DNA of 47,565 bases from Streptomyces violaceoruber. Lineage in GTDB: Bacteria; Actinomycetota; Actinomycetes; Streptomycetales; Streptomycetaceae. This document shows, piece after piece, positions 1 to 8,421 of this stretch (positions are counted from its first letter, which is position 1; each line of letters starts with the position of its first letter). The DNA is taken from contig JODI01000067.1 in the NCBI GenBank assembly GCA_000720805.1, positions 1 to 47,565 of the forward strand. The letters are read 5' to 3'. The notes beneath the pieces were generated by a model. That model did no database searches. It saw nothing but the letters and a program-made list of their open reading frames with translations, and was not told where the DNA came from. Position numbers and translations under genes: made by a program.

Positions 1-1
1 G

Positions 2-670
2 ACCCCCGAGGCCCTGGTCGAGAGCGCCCTGTGGGAAGCCTCCCTCTTCGAGGAGCACGACTTCCGGGACATCAAGATCTCGGTGAAGCACAACGACCCC
101 GTGGTGATGGTCAGCGCCTATCAGCAGCTCGCCGAGCAGTGCGACTACCCGCTGCACCTGGGTGTGACCGAGGCGGGCCCGGCGTTCCAGGGCACGATCA
201 AGTCGGCCGTGGCCTTCGGGGCGCTGCTGAGCAGGGGCATCGGCGACACCATCCGGGTGTCGTTGTCCGCCCCGCCGGTCGAGGAGGTCAAGGTCGGCAT
301 CCAGATCCTTCAGGCGCTCGGGCTCAGGCAGCGGCGGCTGGAGATCGTGTCGTGTCCGTCCTGCGGGCGGGCCCAGGTCGACGTCTACAAGCTGGCCGAC
401 GAGGTCACGGCGGGTCTGGAGGGCATGGAGGTGCCGCTCAGGGTCGCCGTCATGGGGTGCGTGGTCAACGGCCCCGGAGAGGCGCGGGAGGCCGACCTCG
501 GCGTCGCCTCCGGCAACGGCAAGGGGCAGATCTTCGTCAAGGGCGAGGTCGTCAAGACCGTGCCCGAGTCGAAGATCGTTCAGACCCTGATCGAAGAGGC
601 GATGAAGATCGCCGAGCAGATGGAGCAGGACGGCGTCGCCTCGGGGGAGCCGGCCGTCACCGTGAGCTGA
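2..670 (+). CDS. ispG: 4-hydroxy-3-methylbut-2-enyl-diphosphate synthase (IspG/GcpE), 3' part only
   Basis: This is the C-terminal 222 residues of IspG; the start lies left of the window. IspG reduces methylerythritol cyclodiphosphate to HMBPP in the MEP isoprenoid pathway, using a [4Fe-4S] cluster. The cluster ligands are visible: the CPSC pair in [19 protein letters not shown] and the third Cys in [11 protein letters not shown], whose Glu is also a conserved ligand region. The reading frame is open from base 2 and ends in TGA at 668-670. dxs follows 27 bp later on the same strand. With the hpnO-like gene behind it, this matches the hopanoid-cluster arrangement known in streptomycetes, where a second set of MEP genes boosts precursor supply. 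Whether this is the only ispG copy in the genome cannot be judged here. Confidence 0.96.
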   Translation, partial: TPEALVESALWEASLFEEHDFRDIKISVKHNDPVVMVSAYQQLAEQCDYPLHLGVTEAGPAFQGTIKSAVAFGALLSRGIGDTIRVSLSAPPVEEVKVGIQILQALGLRQRRLEIVSCPSCGRAQVDVYKLADEVTAGLEGMEVPLRVAVMGCVVNGPGEAREADLGVASGNGKGQIFVKGEVVKTVPESKIVQTLIEEAMKIAEQMEQDGVASGEPAVTVS

Positions 671-697
671 ACAGCACGGACCGATAGGGGGCCCGAC

Positions 698-2614
698 GTG
701 ACGATTCTGGAGAACATCCGGGGACCACGCGACCTGAAGGCGCTGTCCGAGGCGGAACTCGGCGAACTGTCCGAAGAGATACGTGAGTTCCTCGTGCACG
801 CGGTCGCCAGGACCGGCGGACACCTCGGGCCCAACCTGGGGGTGGTGGAACTGACCATCGCGCTCCACCGGGTCTTCGAGTCGCCGGTCGACCGCATCCT
901 GTGGGACACCGGCCACCAGAGCTACGTACACAAGATGTTGACGGGGCGTCAGGACTTCTCCAAGCTGCGCGGCAAAGGGGGCCTGTCCGGCTATCCCTGC
1001 CGCGAGGAGTCCGAGCACGACGTCATCGAGAACAGTCACGCCTCCACCGCGCTGGGCTGGGCCGACGGACTCGCCAAGGCCCGCCAGGTGCAGGGCGAGA
1101 AGGGCCATGTCGTCGCCGTGATCGGCGACGGGGCGCTGACCGGCGGTATGGCCTGGGAGGCACTGAACAACATCGCGGCCGCCAAGGACCGGCCGCTGAT
1201 CATCGTCGTCAACGACAACGAGCGCTCGTACGCGCCGACCATCGGCGGCCTCGCCAACCACCTGGCCACCCTGCGCACGACCGACGGCTACGAGAAGGTC
1301 CTGGCCTGGGGCAAGGACGTCCTGCAGCGGACCCCGCTGGTCGGCAACACCGTCTACGAGTCGCTGCACGGCGCCAAGAAGGGCTTCAAGGACGCGTTCG
1401 CCCCGCAGGGCATGTTCGAGGACCTCGGGCTGAAGTACGTCGGCCCGATCGACGGGCACGACCTCAAGGCCGTCGAGTCGGCGCTCCGGCGCGCCAAGCG
1501 CTTCCACGGGCCGGTGCTCGTGCACTGCCTCACCGAGAAGGGGCGCGGCTACGAACCGGCCCTCGCCCACGAGGAGGACCACTTCCACACCGTCGGCGTG
1601 ATGGACCCGCTCACCTGCGCGCCGCTCACGCCGGCCGGCGGGCCGTCCTGGACCTCGGTGTTCGGCGACGAGATGGTACGGATCGGTGAGGAGCGCGACG
1701 ACGTCGTGGCGATCACGGCGGCCATGCTGCACCCGGTGGGACTCGGCAAGTTCGCCGCCCACTTCCCGGGCCGGGTGTGGGACGTGGGCATAGCCGAACA
1801 GCACGCGGCCGTGTCCGCGGCCGGCCTCGCCACGGGCGGCCTGCACCCGGTCGTCGCCGTCTACGCGACGTTCCTGAACCGCGCCTTCGACCAGCTCCTG
1901 ATGGATGTCGCCCTGCACCGCTGCGGGGTCACGTTCGTGCTGGACCGGGCCGGGGTCACCGGGGCCGACGGGCCTTCCCACAACGGCATGTGGGACATGT
2001 CGATCCTCCAGGTCGTGCCCGGCCTCAGGATCGCCGCACCGCGCGACGCCGACCAGCTGCGGGCACAGCTGAGGGAGGCGGTCGCGGTGGACGACGCACC
2101 GACGCTGGTGCGCTTCCCGAAGGAGTCGGTGGGACCGGTGATCCCGGCGGTCGACCGGGTGGGCGGCCTGGACGTCCTGCACCGCGCGGACCGGCCCGAG
2201 GTGCTCCTGGTCGCCGTCGGCGTGATGGCGCCCGTCTGCCTCCAGGCCGCCGAACTGCTGGCGGCCCGGGGCGTCGGATGCACGGTCGTCGACCCGAGGT
2301 GGGTCAAACCGGTCGACCCGGCGCTCCCCGGCCTCGCCGCCGCACACCGGCTGGTCGCCGTCGTCGAGGACAACAGCCGCGCCTCCGGCGTGGGCGCCGC
2401 GGTGGCGCTCGCCCTCGGTGACGCCGACGTCGACGTCCCCGTACGGCGGTTCGGCATACCCGAGCAGTTCCTCGCGCACGCCAAACGGAGCGAGGTGCTC
2501 GCCGACATCGGCCTCACGCCCGTCGAGGTCGCCGGACGGATCGGCGCGAGCCTCGCCGTCAAGGAGGCGAGCCGGGCCGTCCAGGAAGAGCTGTCCAAGG
2601 AGACACAGGAATGA
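698..2614 (+). CDS. dxs: 1-deoxy-D-xylulose-5-phosphate synthase (hopanoid-cluster copy)
   Basis: The 638-residue protein has the normal length for Dxs. It condenses pyruvate and glyceraldehyde 3-phosphate, with thiamine diphosphate, in the first step of the MEP pathway. Visible marks are the N-terminal [16 protein letters not shown] block, [10 protein letters not shown], the thiamine/Mg motif [16 protein letters not shown] followed by VVNDNERSY, and the transketolase-type Glu region [15 protein letters not shown] in the pyrimidine domain. The start is GTG at 698 behind a weak GGGGG ribosome-binding stretch. The gene lies 27 bp after ispG and overlaps the downstream aminotransferase by 4 nt (ATGA), so it is almost surely cotranscribed and translationally coupled. 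Streptomycetes often carry a second dxs elsewhere; calling this the hopanoid-associated copy is inference from its neighbours. Confidence 0.97.
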   Translation: MTILENIRGPRDLKALSEAELGELSEEIREFLVHAVARTGGHLGPNLGVVELTIALHRVFESPVDRILWDTGHQSYVHKMLTGRQDFSKLRGKGGLSGYPCREESEHDVIENSHASTALGWADGLAKARQVQGEKGHVVAVIGDGALTGGMAWEALNNIAAAKDRPLIIVVNDNERSYAPTIGGLANHLATLRTTDGYEKVLAWGKDVLQRTPLVGNTVYESLHGAKKGFKDAFAPQGMFEDLGLKYVGPIDGHDLKAVESALRRAKRFHGPVLVHCLTEKGRGYEPALAHEEDHFHTVGVMDPLTCAPLTPAGGPSWTSVFGDEMVRIGEERDDVVAITAAMLHPVGLGKFAAHFPGRVWDVGIAEQHAAVSAAGLATGGLHPVVAVYATFLNRAFDQLLMDVALHRCGVTFVLDRAGVTGADGPSHNGMWDMSILQVVPGLRIAAPRDADQLRAQLREAVAVDDAPTLVRFPKESVGPVIPAVDRVGGLDVLHRADRPEVLLVAVGVMAPVCLQAAELLAARGVGCTVVDPRWVKPVDPALPGLAAAHRLVAVVEDNSRASGVGAAVALALGDADVDVPVRRFGIPEQFLAHAKRSEVLADIGLTPVEVAGRIGASLAVKEASRAVQEELSKETQE

Positions 2615-4029
2615 CAACCGCCAAACCCGCGTCGGCCTCGTCGCAGGCAGGGGAGTTCGACCTCGGCGCGCTGCTGGCCGAGCGCGGAGCCGAGCGCTAC
2701 GAGCTGCACACCAAGTACCTCAACCACCAGCTCCCGCGCATGCTGCACACCATCGGCTTCGACAAGGTGTACGAGCGGGGCGAGGGCGCGCACTTCTGGG
2801 ACGCGGACGGCAACGACTACCTGGACATGCTCGCCGGGTTCGGGGTGATGGCCCTGGGCCGTCATCACCCCGTCGTCCGCAAGGCGCTGCACGACGTCCT
2901 CGACGCCCAGCTCGCCGACCTGACCCGCTTCGACTGCCAGCCGCTGCCCGGGCTGCTGGCCGAGAGGCTGCTGGCCCACAGCCCGCACCTGGACCGGGTG
3001 TTCTTCGGCAACAGCGGGACGGAGGCGGTCGAGACCGCGCTGAAGTTCGCCCGGTACGCCACCGGAAAGCCGCGGATCCTCTACTGCGACCACGCCTTCC
3101 ACGGCCTGACCACCGGCTCGTTGTCGGTCAACGGTGAGGACGGCTTCCGGGACGGCTTCGCCCCGCTGCTGCCCGACACGGCCGTACCCCTCGGCGACCT
3201 GCCCGCTCTGGCCCGGGAGTTGAAGAAGGGGGACGTGGCCGCCCTGATCGTCGAGCCGGTCCAGGGCAAGGGCGTGCACGAGGCGCCGCCCGGATATCTG
3301 CGCGCCGCCCAGGAGTTGCTGCACAAGCACAAGGCGCTCCTCATCGCGGACGAGGTGCAGACGGGCCTCGGCCGTACCGGCGACTTCTACGCCTACCAGC
3401 ACGAGGACGGTGTCGAGCCGGACCTGGTGTGCGTGGCCAAGGCGTTGTCCGGCGGCTATGTGCCGGTCGGCGCCACCCTCGGCAAGGACTGGATCTTCAA
3501 GAAGGTCTACTCGTCGATGGACCGGGTGCTGGTCCACTCGGCGAGCTTCGGCTCCAACGCGCAGGCCATGGCGGCCGGACTGGCCGTCCTGTCGGTGATG
3601 GAGAACGAGCAGATCGTGGCCCACGCCCGCGCCACGGGCGAGCTGCTGAAGTCCCGGCTGACCGCACTGATCGACAAGTACGAGCTGCTCGCCGACGTCC
3701 GCGGCCGGGGCCTGATGATCGGCATCGAGTTCGGAAAGCCCAAGTCGCTGAAGCTGCGCAGCCGCTGGACCATGCTGCAGGCCGCCCGCAAGGGACTGTT
3801 CGCGCAGATGGTGGTCGTCCCACTGCTGCAGCACCACCGCATCCTCACCCAGGTCTCCGGCGACCATCTTGAGGTGATCAAGCTGATTCCGCCGCTGGTC
3901 GTGGGCGAAGAGGACGTGGACCGGTTCGTGGACGCGTTCACCGCCGTGATGGACGACGCACACAGCGGCGGCGGGCTGATGTGGGACTTCGGCAAGACGC
4001 TGATCAAGCAGGCGGTGGCGAACCGGTAG
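2611..4029 (+). CDS. hpnO: Class III PLP-dependent aminotransferase, HpnO-like (aminobacteriohopanetriol formation)
   Basis: The 472-residue protein is a fold-type I, class III aminotransferase. It shows the cofactor block [18 protein letters not shown], the Asp-containing [15 protein letters not shown], and the Schiff-base lysine in [15 protein letters not shown]. The N-terminal 45 residues precede the usual fold. In hopanoid clusters a class III enzyme at this position (HpnO) transaminates a ribosylhopane-derived aldehyde to give aminobacteriohopanetriol; assigning that substrate here rests on the ispG-dxs context. The ATG at 2611 overlaps the dxs stop. A generic acetylornithine/ornithine-type aminotransferase is the alternative. 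It is the last enzyme gene of the block and is followed by a regulator after about 75 bp that contain two palindromes. Confidence 0.85.
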   Translation: MTTAKPASASSQAGEFDLGALLAERGAERYELHTKYLNHQLPRMLHTIGFDKVYERGEGAHFWDADGNDYLDMLAGFGVMALGRHHPVVRKALHDVLDAQLADLTRFDCQPLPGLLAERLLAHSPHLDRVFFGNSGTEAVETALKFARYATGKPRILYCDHAFHGLTTGSLSVNGEDGFRDGFAPLLPDTAVPLGDLPALARELKKGDVAALIVEPVQGKGVHEAPPGYLRAAQELLHKHKALLIADEVQTGLGRTGDFYAYQHEDGVEPDLVCVAKALSGGYVPVGATLGKDWIFKKVYSSMDRVLVHSASFGSNAQAMAAGLAVLSVMENEQIVAHARATGELLKSRLTALIDKYELLADVRGRGLMIGIEFGKPKSLKLRSRWTMLQAARKGLFAQMVVVPLLQHHRILTQVSGDHLEVIKLIPPLVVGEEDVDRFVDAFTAVMDDAHSGGGLMWDFGKTLIKQAVANR

Positions 4030-4058
4030 GCGGCGAAACCGTCGTCTTCCTGGCGGGT

Positions 4059-4093
4059 TTGCCTCTGAGGCAAGAAAATTGCCTAGGAGGCAA
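4059..4093 (+). promoter_or_regulatory. Two tandem 15-bp palindromes, candidate operator of the XRE-cupin regulator
   Basis: TTGCCTCTGAGGCAA (4059-4073) and TTGCCTAGGAGGCAA (4079-4093) share arms TTGCCT/AGGCAA and are spaced exactly 20 bp apart, about two helical turns. The second copy includes the AGGAGG that could serve as ribosome-binding site of the next gene. The position directly before an HTH regulator gene suggests autoregulation; this is inference. Confidence 0.6.
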
Positions 4094-4105
4094 GGCTGCG
4101 GCTCA

Positions 4106-4744
4106 ATGGAGAGCATGAGCTCTTCGGAAGCCGAGAACGAACCGGCGACCGGGCAGGGAGCCGACCTGCCCGCCGTCGCACCCCAGCTGCGGGCCCTGCG
4201 CCGCCGGGCCTCGCTCACCCTGGAGGCCGCCGCCCGCGCCGCCGGACTGTCGCCCGCCCACCTCTCCCGACTGGAGACCGGGCAGCGCCAGCCCTCGCTG
4301 CCGATGCTGCTCGCACTCGCCCGTATCTACGGTACGACGGTCTCGGAGCTGCTCGGCGAGACCGTCGCCGAGCGGGACGCCGTCGTGCGAGCCGCCGACA
4401 TGGAGCCGACCGCGGCCGGCGGCTGGACCTACTGGCAGGCCGGCGCGCCCGGGCATGGCATGCAGGCCCTGCGCGTTCACGTGCCGCACGGCTCCCAGGG
4501 CGACATCGTGCGCGTCCACCCGGGCGAGGAATGGCTCTACGTGCTCCGGGGCCGGCTGCGGCTGCGGCTCGCGGACACCACGCACCGGCTCGCCCCGGGC
4601 GACAGCGCGCACTTCGACTCGCTCACCCCGCACCGCATCGCCGCCCAGGACCCCGACGGCGTCGAGTTCCTGTTCGTCCACACCCTGCTGCAGAGCCCCA
4701 CGGCCACGCTGTGCCTGGGCCCCACCCCTGGAGACATGCCATGA
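4106..4744 (+). CDS. XRE-family transcriptional regulator with C-terminal cupin sensor
   Basis: A 212-residue protein with an N-terminal Cro/C1-type helix-turn-helix (about residues 20-75: LRALRRRASLTLEAAARAAG, then LSPAHLSRLETGQRQPSLPM) and a C-terminal cupin beta-barrel (about 125-200: HPGEEWLYVLRGRLRLRLAD, then LAPGDSAHF and TPHRIAAQD). Such HTH-cupin proteins are single-component regulators that sense a small ligand or metal in the cupin. The start is uncertain: ATG at 4106 and ATG at 4115 both lie somewhat far from AGGAGG (4085-4090), and an in-frame TTG at 4079 precedes that site and is unlikely. The gene follows the hopanoid block and overlaps the next small gene by ATGA, so the two are probably coexpressed. 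Control of the upstream hopanoid genes is possible but not shown. Confidence 0.87.
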   Translation: MESMSSSEAENEPATGQGADLPAVAPQLRALRRRASLTLEAAARAAGLSPAHLSRLETGQRQPSLPMLLALARIYGTTVSELLGETVAERDAVVRAADMEPTAAGGWTYWQAGAPGHGMQALRVHVPHGSQGDIVRVHPGEEWLYVLRGRLRLRLADTTHRLAPGDSAHFDSLTPHRIAAQDPDGVEFLFVHTLLQSPTATLCLGPTPGDMP

Positions 4745-4863
4745 GTGACATGGAGGAGAAGTTCCCGCGCGCCCTGTGGGTGCGGTTGATCATCTACATC
4801 GCGGTCGGCCACGTGTTCGCGGCCTTCATCTACTTCCTGTTCGAGGTGGGCGCCAAGCAGTAG
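4741..4863 (+). CDS. Small single-span membrane peptide, DUF6126-like (40 aa)
   Basis: The peptide begins MSDMEEKFPRALWVRLIIYI and has one hydrophobic helix (about residues 14-35: VRLIIYIAVGHVFAAFIYFL) preceded by a charged N-terminus. The ATG overlaps the regulator stop (ATGA at 4741-4744), which indicates translational coupling with the XRE-cupin gene. Regulator plus tiny membrane protein pairs of this kind recur in streptomycetes, and this sequence resembles the DUF6126 type as I remember it. The function is unknown; a membrane partner or sensor for the regulator is only a guess. Confidence 0.78.
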   Translation: MSDMEEKFPRALWVRLIIYIAVGHVFAAFIYFLFEVGAKQ

Positions 4864-4892
4864 TGGGGGTCAGGCGGGAGCGGTCGTACGCC

Positions 4893-5690
4893 TCAGTCAA
4901 GCAGCCGTTCCCGCAGTCGCTCCCGGATCTCCGGGGTGACCCCCAGCCCCTTCTCCAGGTAGGCGTCGACGCTGCCCCACGTCTCTTCGATCGTCTCGAA
5001 CGCGGCCGTCAGATACTCGACCCGGGCCTCGAAGAGAGGGCTGAGCAGCTCCATCACCTCGGGGGAGTAGGCCGAGGACGAGCCGCCGCTGCGGCGCACC
5101 TTGTAGCGGCGGTGCTTGGCGTTCGACTCCAGGTAGTCGGCGACGATCGCCTCCCGCTCCACGCCCAGGACGAGCAGCGTCACCGCCACCGACAGTCCCG
5201 CGCGGTCCTTGCCGGCCGCGCAGTGCATCAGCACCGGGAGACTGTCCTCGGCGAGCTCGCGCAGTACCCGGGAGTGCTCGGCGGTGCGCTCCTTGATGAT
5301 CATGCGGTACGAGGCGATCATCCGGTTGGCGGCCTTGCCGTCGCCGAGGATCTCGCGCAGCTGGTCGATCTCGCCGTCGCGGACCATCGTCCAGAACTCG
5401 GCGCCGTGCGCCGGGTCGGTCAGCGGCAGGTTCACGTTGCGTACGCCCGGCAGCTCGACGTCGGGCCCTTCCAGCCTCTGGTCCGCCGCGTTGCGGAAGT
5501 CGAAGATCGTGTGCAGGCCCAGGGAGGACAGGAAGGCGGCGTCGTCCTCGGTCGCGTGCGCGAGGTGGCCGCTGCGGAACAGTACCCCGTACCTCACCTG
5601 GCGTCCGTCCATCGTCGGCAGCCCGCCCACGTCGCGGAAGTTGCGCACTCCGGTCAGGTCGGGTTCGGTGGACGGGACCTGCTGCGTCAC
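4893..5690 (-). CDS. Tyrosine/serine protein phosphatase, PtpB-like (DSP fold)
   Basis: The 265-residue protein carries the N-terminal NFRDVGGLPTMDGRQVRYG signature and the P-loop catalytic motif HCAAGKDRAG (Cys nucleophile, Arg phosphate binder) of the Y_phosphatase3 / mycobacterial PtpB-like family, which dephosphorylate phosphotyrosine or phosphoserine proteins or lipids. The GTG at 5690 is chosen because GGAGGAG lies just upstream; the frame stays open further left but without a good ribosome-binding site. No signal peptide is seen, so it is likely cytoplasmic or exported by an unknown route. It is a single gene, convergent with the small membrane-peptide gene and divergent from the alpha-galactosidase, sharing the 180-bp region 5691-5871. 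The target is unknown. Confidence 0.92.
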   Translation of the reverse strand: MTQQVPSTEPDLTGVRNFRDVGGLPTMDGRQVRYGVLFRSGHLAHATEDDAAFLSSLGLHTIFDFRNAADQRLEGPDVELPGVRNVNLPLTDPAHGAEFWTMVRDGEIDQLREILGDGKAANRMIASYRMIIKERTAEHSRVLRELAEDSLPVLMHCAAGKDRAGLSVAVTLLVLGVEREAIVADYLESNAKHRRYKVRRSGGSSSAYSPEVMELLSPLFEARVEYLTAAFETIEETWGSVDAYLEKGLGVTPEIRERLRERLLD

Positions 5691-5838
5691 GGGCTCCTCC
5701 TCAAACGGATCCCGTCGACGCGGCTCGACGACGGGCACGCACTCGACGATACGACATGGGTTCCTGAGGCAATGAGTTGTCCACAGGCGTTGCACCCAGG
5801 GTGCGCCGACCCTGATGATGTTGAGGCTTGAGCACACC

Positions 5839-5858
5839 TGTTCGTGTCTGTTGGTATC
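5839..5858 (+). promoter_or_regulatory. 10-bp direct repeat before the alpha-galactosidase, candidate operator
   Basis: TGTTCGTGTC (5839-5848) is followed at once by TGTTGGTATC (5849-5858), an 8/10 match in exact helical phase, 13 bp before the gene start. Ten-bp-period direct repeats of TGTT type are typical of DeoR-family sugar regulators; no such regulator is in the window, so the link is inference. Confidence 0.35.
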
Positions 5859-5871
5859 TGTGAGGGACTGC

Positions 5872-7947
5872 ATGCTGGACATCGCCGACAACGGCCGCAC
5901 GTGGATTCTGTCCGGGCCGGCCAGCAGCTACGCCCTCCACCTCACCGAGGGCGACGAGCTGCTGCACCTGCACTGGGGCCCGCGGATCGGGCTCGCCGAC
6001 GCCGAGGCCCTCGCCGTCCGCCCGCTGCCGGACTACTGGCCCTTCGAGTCCCCGCTCGACGGGCGCGAGGAGTACCCCGTCGAGGGCGGCCCCCGCTTCG
6101 TCCGCCCGGCCCTGTCCGTGCGCACGGACGAGCGACGCGGCACCGAGTGGACCTTCGAGGCGTACGAACGGGCCGAGGACGACGAGCTGCGGCTGCGGTT
6201 CCGGGACGGAGGGCTCGCGATCACGCTGCACTACCGGATGCGGCACGACGTCGTGGAGCGCTGGGTGAGCCTGGACAACGAGGGGCCCGCGGTGGAGCTC
6301 CTGCGCGCCGACTCGGCCACCTGGACCCTGCCCGACCGTGAGGGCGGCTGGCGGCTGTCCCAGCTGCACGGCCGCTGGGCGGCGGAGTCCCGGCTGGTGC
6401 GCGCCCCCCTCACCTACGGTGAGAAGGTCATCGGCAGCCGCCGCGGCCACACCGGGCACCAGCACCTGCCGTGGGTCGCGCTCGACACCGACGCGACCGA
6501 GGAGCGCGGCGAGGTGTACGGCTGTGCCCTCGGCTGGTCCGGCTCCTGGCGCATCGCCGTGGCCGAACTGCCCGACACCCGCGTGCAGATCACCGGCGGC
6601 GCGGGCTACGACGACTCCGGCCTGCTCCGTCTTCAGGCGGGGGAGTCCTTCACCACGCCCGTCTTCGCCGGCCTGTGGAGCGAGGACGGCTTCGGCGGGG
6701 CGAGCCGCGCCTGGCACGCCTACCAGCGGGCGTACGTCATCCCGGACGCGGACCGGGACCGGCCCGTGCTGTTCAACTCCTGGGAGGCCACGGAGTTCGA
6801 CATCTCCGAGGAGCAACAGGGGGTGCTGGCCCGCCGGGCCGCGGCGATCGGCGTCGAGCTGTTCGTCGTCGACGACGGCTGGTTCGGCAAACGCACCAGC
6901 GACCGGGCCGGCCTCGGCGACTGGACGCCCAACCCCGACCGCTTCCCGCAGGGCCTCAAGCCCCTTGCCGACTCCGTGCACGACCTCGGTATGCAGTTCG
7001 GCATCTGGGTCGAGCCGGAGATGGTCAACCCGGACAGCGACCTCTACCGCGCCCACCCGGACTGGGTGCAGTACCAACCGGGACGAAAGCGGACGGAGTT
7101 GCGCAATCAGCTCGTACTGAACCTCGCCCGCGAGGACGTCCAGGAGTACCTCTGGGAACAGCTCCACGCGCTGCTCTCCAGCGCCCCGATCGACTATGTG
7201 AAGTGGGACTTCAACCGCTGCTTCACCGACGCCGGCTGGCCGGACGACCCCTATCCGCAACGCCTGTGGGTCGACCACGTGACCGCGCTGTACCGCCTGC
7301 TCGACCGGTTGCGTCAGGCCCACCCGAATGTCGCCTTCGAGTCCTGCTCGGGCGGCGGCGGACGGATCGACCTCGGTGTGATGAGCCGTACGGACCAGGT
7401 GTGGACCTCCGACAACACCGACCCGCTCGACCGGCTCGCCATCCAGCACGGCTTCACTCAGATCCACCCCGCGCGCGTGATGGCCGCCTGGGTCACCGAC
7501 AGTCCCAACACGCAGCTCAACGGCCGGGTCAGCTCACTGCGGTTCCGGTTCGTCAGCGCCATGGCCGGGGTGCTCGGGGTCGGTGGGGACCTCGCCGAGT
7601 GGACCGAGGAGGAACTCGCCGAGGCCGGCGACTGGGTGGCTCTCTACAAGGAGATCCGGCCCCTCGTGCAGCGCGGCGACCTCTACCGGCTGCGGCCCCC
7701 GGAGGGCGGGCTGAGCGCGGTGCAGTACGTCCTCGACGACGAGGCGGTCGTGCTCGCCTGGCTCCAGGCCCAGCGCTACGGTGAGCCGGTCCCGGCGCTG
7801 CGGCTGCGCGGGCTTGATCCGGCCGCGTCGTACGAATGCCGTGAAACGGGCGAAGTCCACCGAGGGGCCGTGCTGCTGCACCACGGACTGCGTACCGGTT
7901 TGCGGGGAGATCTGGACGCGACGGTTCTCCGGCTGCGCCGCATCTGA
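5872..7947 (+). CDS. Alpha-galactosidase, glycoside hydrolase family 36
   Basis: The 691-residue enzyme has the GH36 layout: an N-terminal beta-supersandwich, a central TIM barrel and a short C-terminal beta-domain. In the barrel are LFNSWEATEFDISEE, FVVDDGWFGKR, the nucleophile Asp in VKWDFNRCF (D446), ESCSGGGGRIDLGV, and WTSDNTDPLDRL, whose first Asp (D514) sits at the expected acid/base distance. It hydrolyses terminal alpha-1,6-galactose from melibiose/raffinose-type sugars. No signal peptide is visible, so it is probably intracellular, acting on imported oligosaccharides. The start chosen is the ATG at 5872 with GAGGGA before it; a GTG at 5860 is possible. It is monocistronic, with a direct repeat in the leader suggesting sugar-dependent control. 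Confidence 0.95.
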   Translation: MLDIADNGRTWILSGPASSYALHLTEGDELLHLHWGPRIGLADAEALAVRPLPDYWPFESPLDGREEYPVEGGPRFVRPALSVRTDERRGTEWTFEAYERAEDDELRLRFRDGGLAITLHYRMRHDVVERWVSLDNEGPAVELLRADSATWTLPDREGGWRLSQLHGRWAAESRLVRAPLTYGEKVIGSRRGHTGHQHLPWVALDTDATEERGEVYGCALGWSGSWRIAVAELPDTRVQITGGAGYDDSGLLRLQAGESFTTPVFAGLWSEDGFGGASRAWHAYQRAYVIPDADRDRPVLFNSWEATEFDISEEQQGVLARRAAAIGVELFVVDDGWFGKRTSDRAGLGDWTPNPDRFPQGLKPLADSVHDLGMQFGIWVEPEMVNPDSDLYRAHPDWVQYQPGRKRTELRNQLVLNLAREDVQEYLWEQLHALLSSAPIDYVKWDFNRCFTDAGWPDDPYPQRLWVDHVTALYRLLDRLRQAHPNVAFESCSGGGGRIDLGVMSRTDQVWTSDNTDPLDRLAIQHGFTQIHPARVMAAWVTDSPNTQLNGRVSSLRFRFVSAMAGVLGVGGDLAEWTEEELAEAGDWVALYKEIRPLVQRGDLYRLRPPEGGLSAVQYVLDDEAVVLAWLQAQRYGEPVPALRLRGLDPAASYECRETGEVHRGAVLLHHGLRTGLRGDLDATVLRLRRI

Positions 7948-8102
7948 GAGTTGTGTCCGAATTGGCGCCTTCATTCCAACTCCATGCGGATTTAGGGGAT
8001 CTGTGGGGCGCCGCGTGAGGAGCGTCATATTCGTGACCGTGCGTCGCCCGTCATGTCCACGTAATTCCGGCGTATTTCAAGGGAATTTGAGGTGAGGGGC
8101 TT

Positions 8103-8120
8103 CCTCCGGATTGACGGAGG
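8103..8120 (+). terminator. Short hairpin after the alpha-galactosidase
   Basis: CCTCCG-GATTGA-CGGAGG forms a 6-bp perfect stem about 155 bp past the galactosidase stop. It has no T tract, as is common in high-GC actinobacteria, so its terminator role is uncertain. Confidence 0.35.
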
Positions 8121-8177
8121 GTGACCGATATTTCCCCCGGGGGGTCAACGGGAACGCAAGGGGCCGCAACCTCTCAC

Positions 8178-8207
8178 TTGTCCCTGTGCGTCTTGGTCGC
8201 TTACGTT
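8178..8207 (+). promoter_or_regulatory. Possible promoter of the riboswitch-M23 transcript
   Basis: TTGTCC (8178-8183) and TACGTT (8202-8207) are separated by 18 bp, giving a plausible housekeeping-type promoter starting near 8214, just before the structured leader. Both hexamers are imperfect. The preceding 7948-8177 holds no gene that I can support. Confidence 0.35.
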
Positions 8208-8237
8208 CACCGTCCATCCATCCGGGCGGACGCCCAA

Positions 8238-8408
8238 TCCTGCCGCCGCCCGGAGCCCGCACACACTCACCCGTACACGGCAGGAGCGGGGGACCCACAG
8301 GCACAACCGCCTGTTCCGGTCTCCGGAACAGGCTAGGGGTAAAGCCGTTTCCTCGGAGCGGCCGGGCATCTCCAGTCCGCACCCGACAGCTCACCTCGCA
8401 GGCGCCGG
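8238..8408 (+). ncRNA. c-di-AMP (ydaO/yuaA-type) riboswitch leader
   Basis: The leader ahead of the M23 gene carries the ydaO core elements as I know them. These are a GGGGTAAAGCCG block (around 8336-8347), a closing CCCGACAGCTCACCTCGCAG segment near 8382-8401, and an 11-bp perfect hairpin in a variable arm (GCCTGTTCCGG 8309-8319 with CCGGAACAGGC 8323-8333). The element ends about 14 nt before the start codon, so it could control either termination or translation. In streptomycetes ydaO elements typically precede cell-wall hydrolase genes such as rpf-, LysM- and M23-type genes, which fits the gene behind it. The outer boundaries are approximate. Confidence 0.78.
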
Positions 8409-8421
8409 AGAGGAATTCGCC

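Noticed and set aside
4079..4105. TTG at 4079 as start of the XRE-cupin regulator
   Set aside because: It lies before the only AGGAGG and inside the second palindrome; the added residues are not family-like.
1861..4218. Very long minus-strand frame (785 codons) across dxs and hpnO
   Set aside because: It is antisense to two well-identified genes and arises from high-GC codon bias; the product has no recognisable domain.
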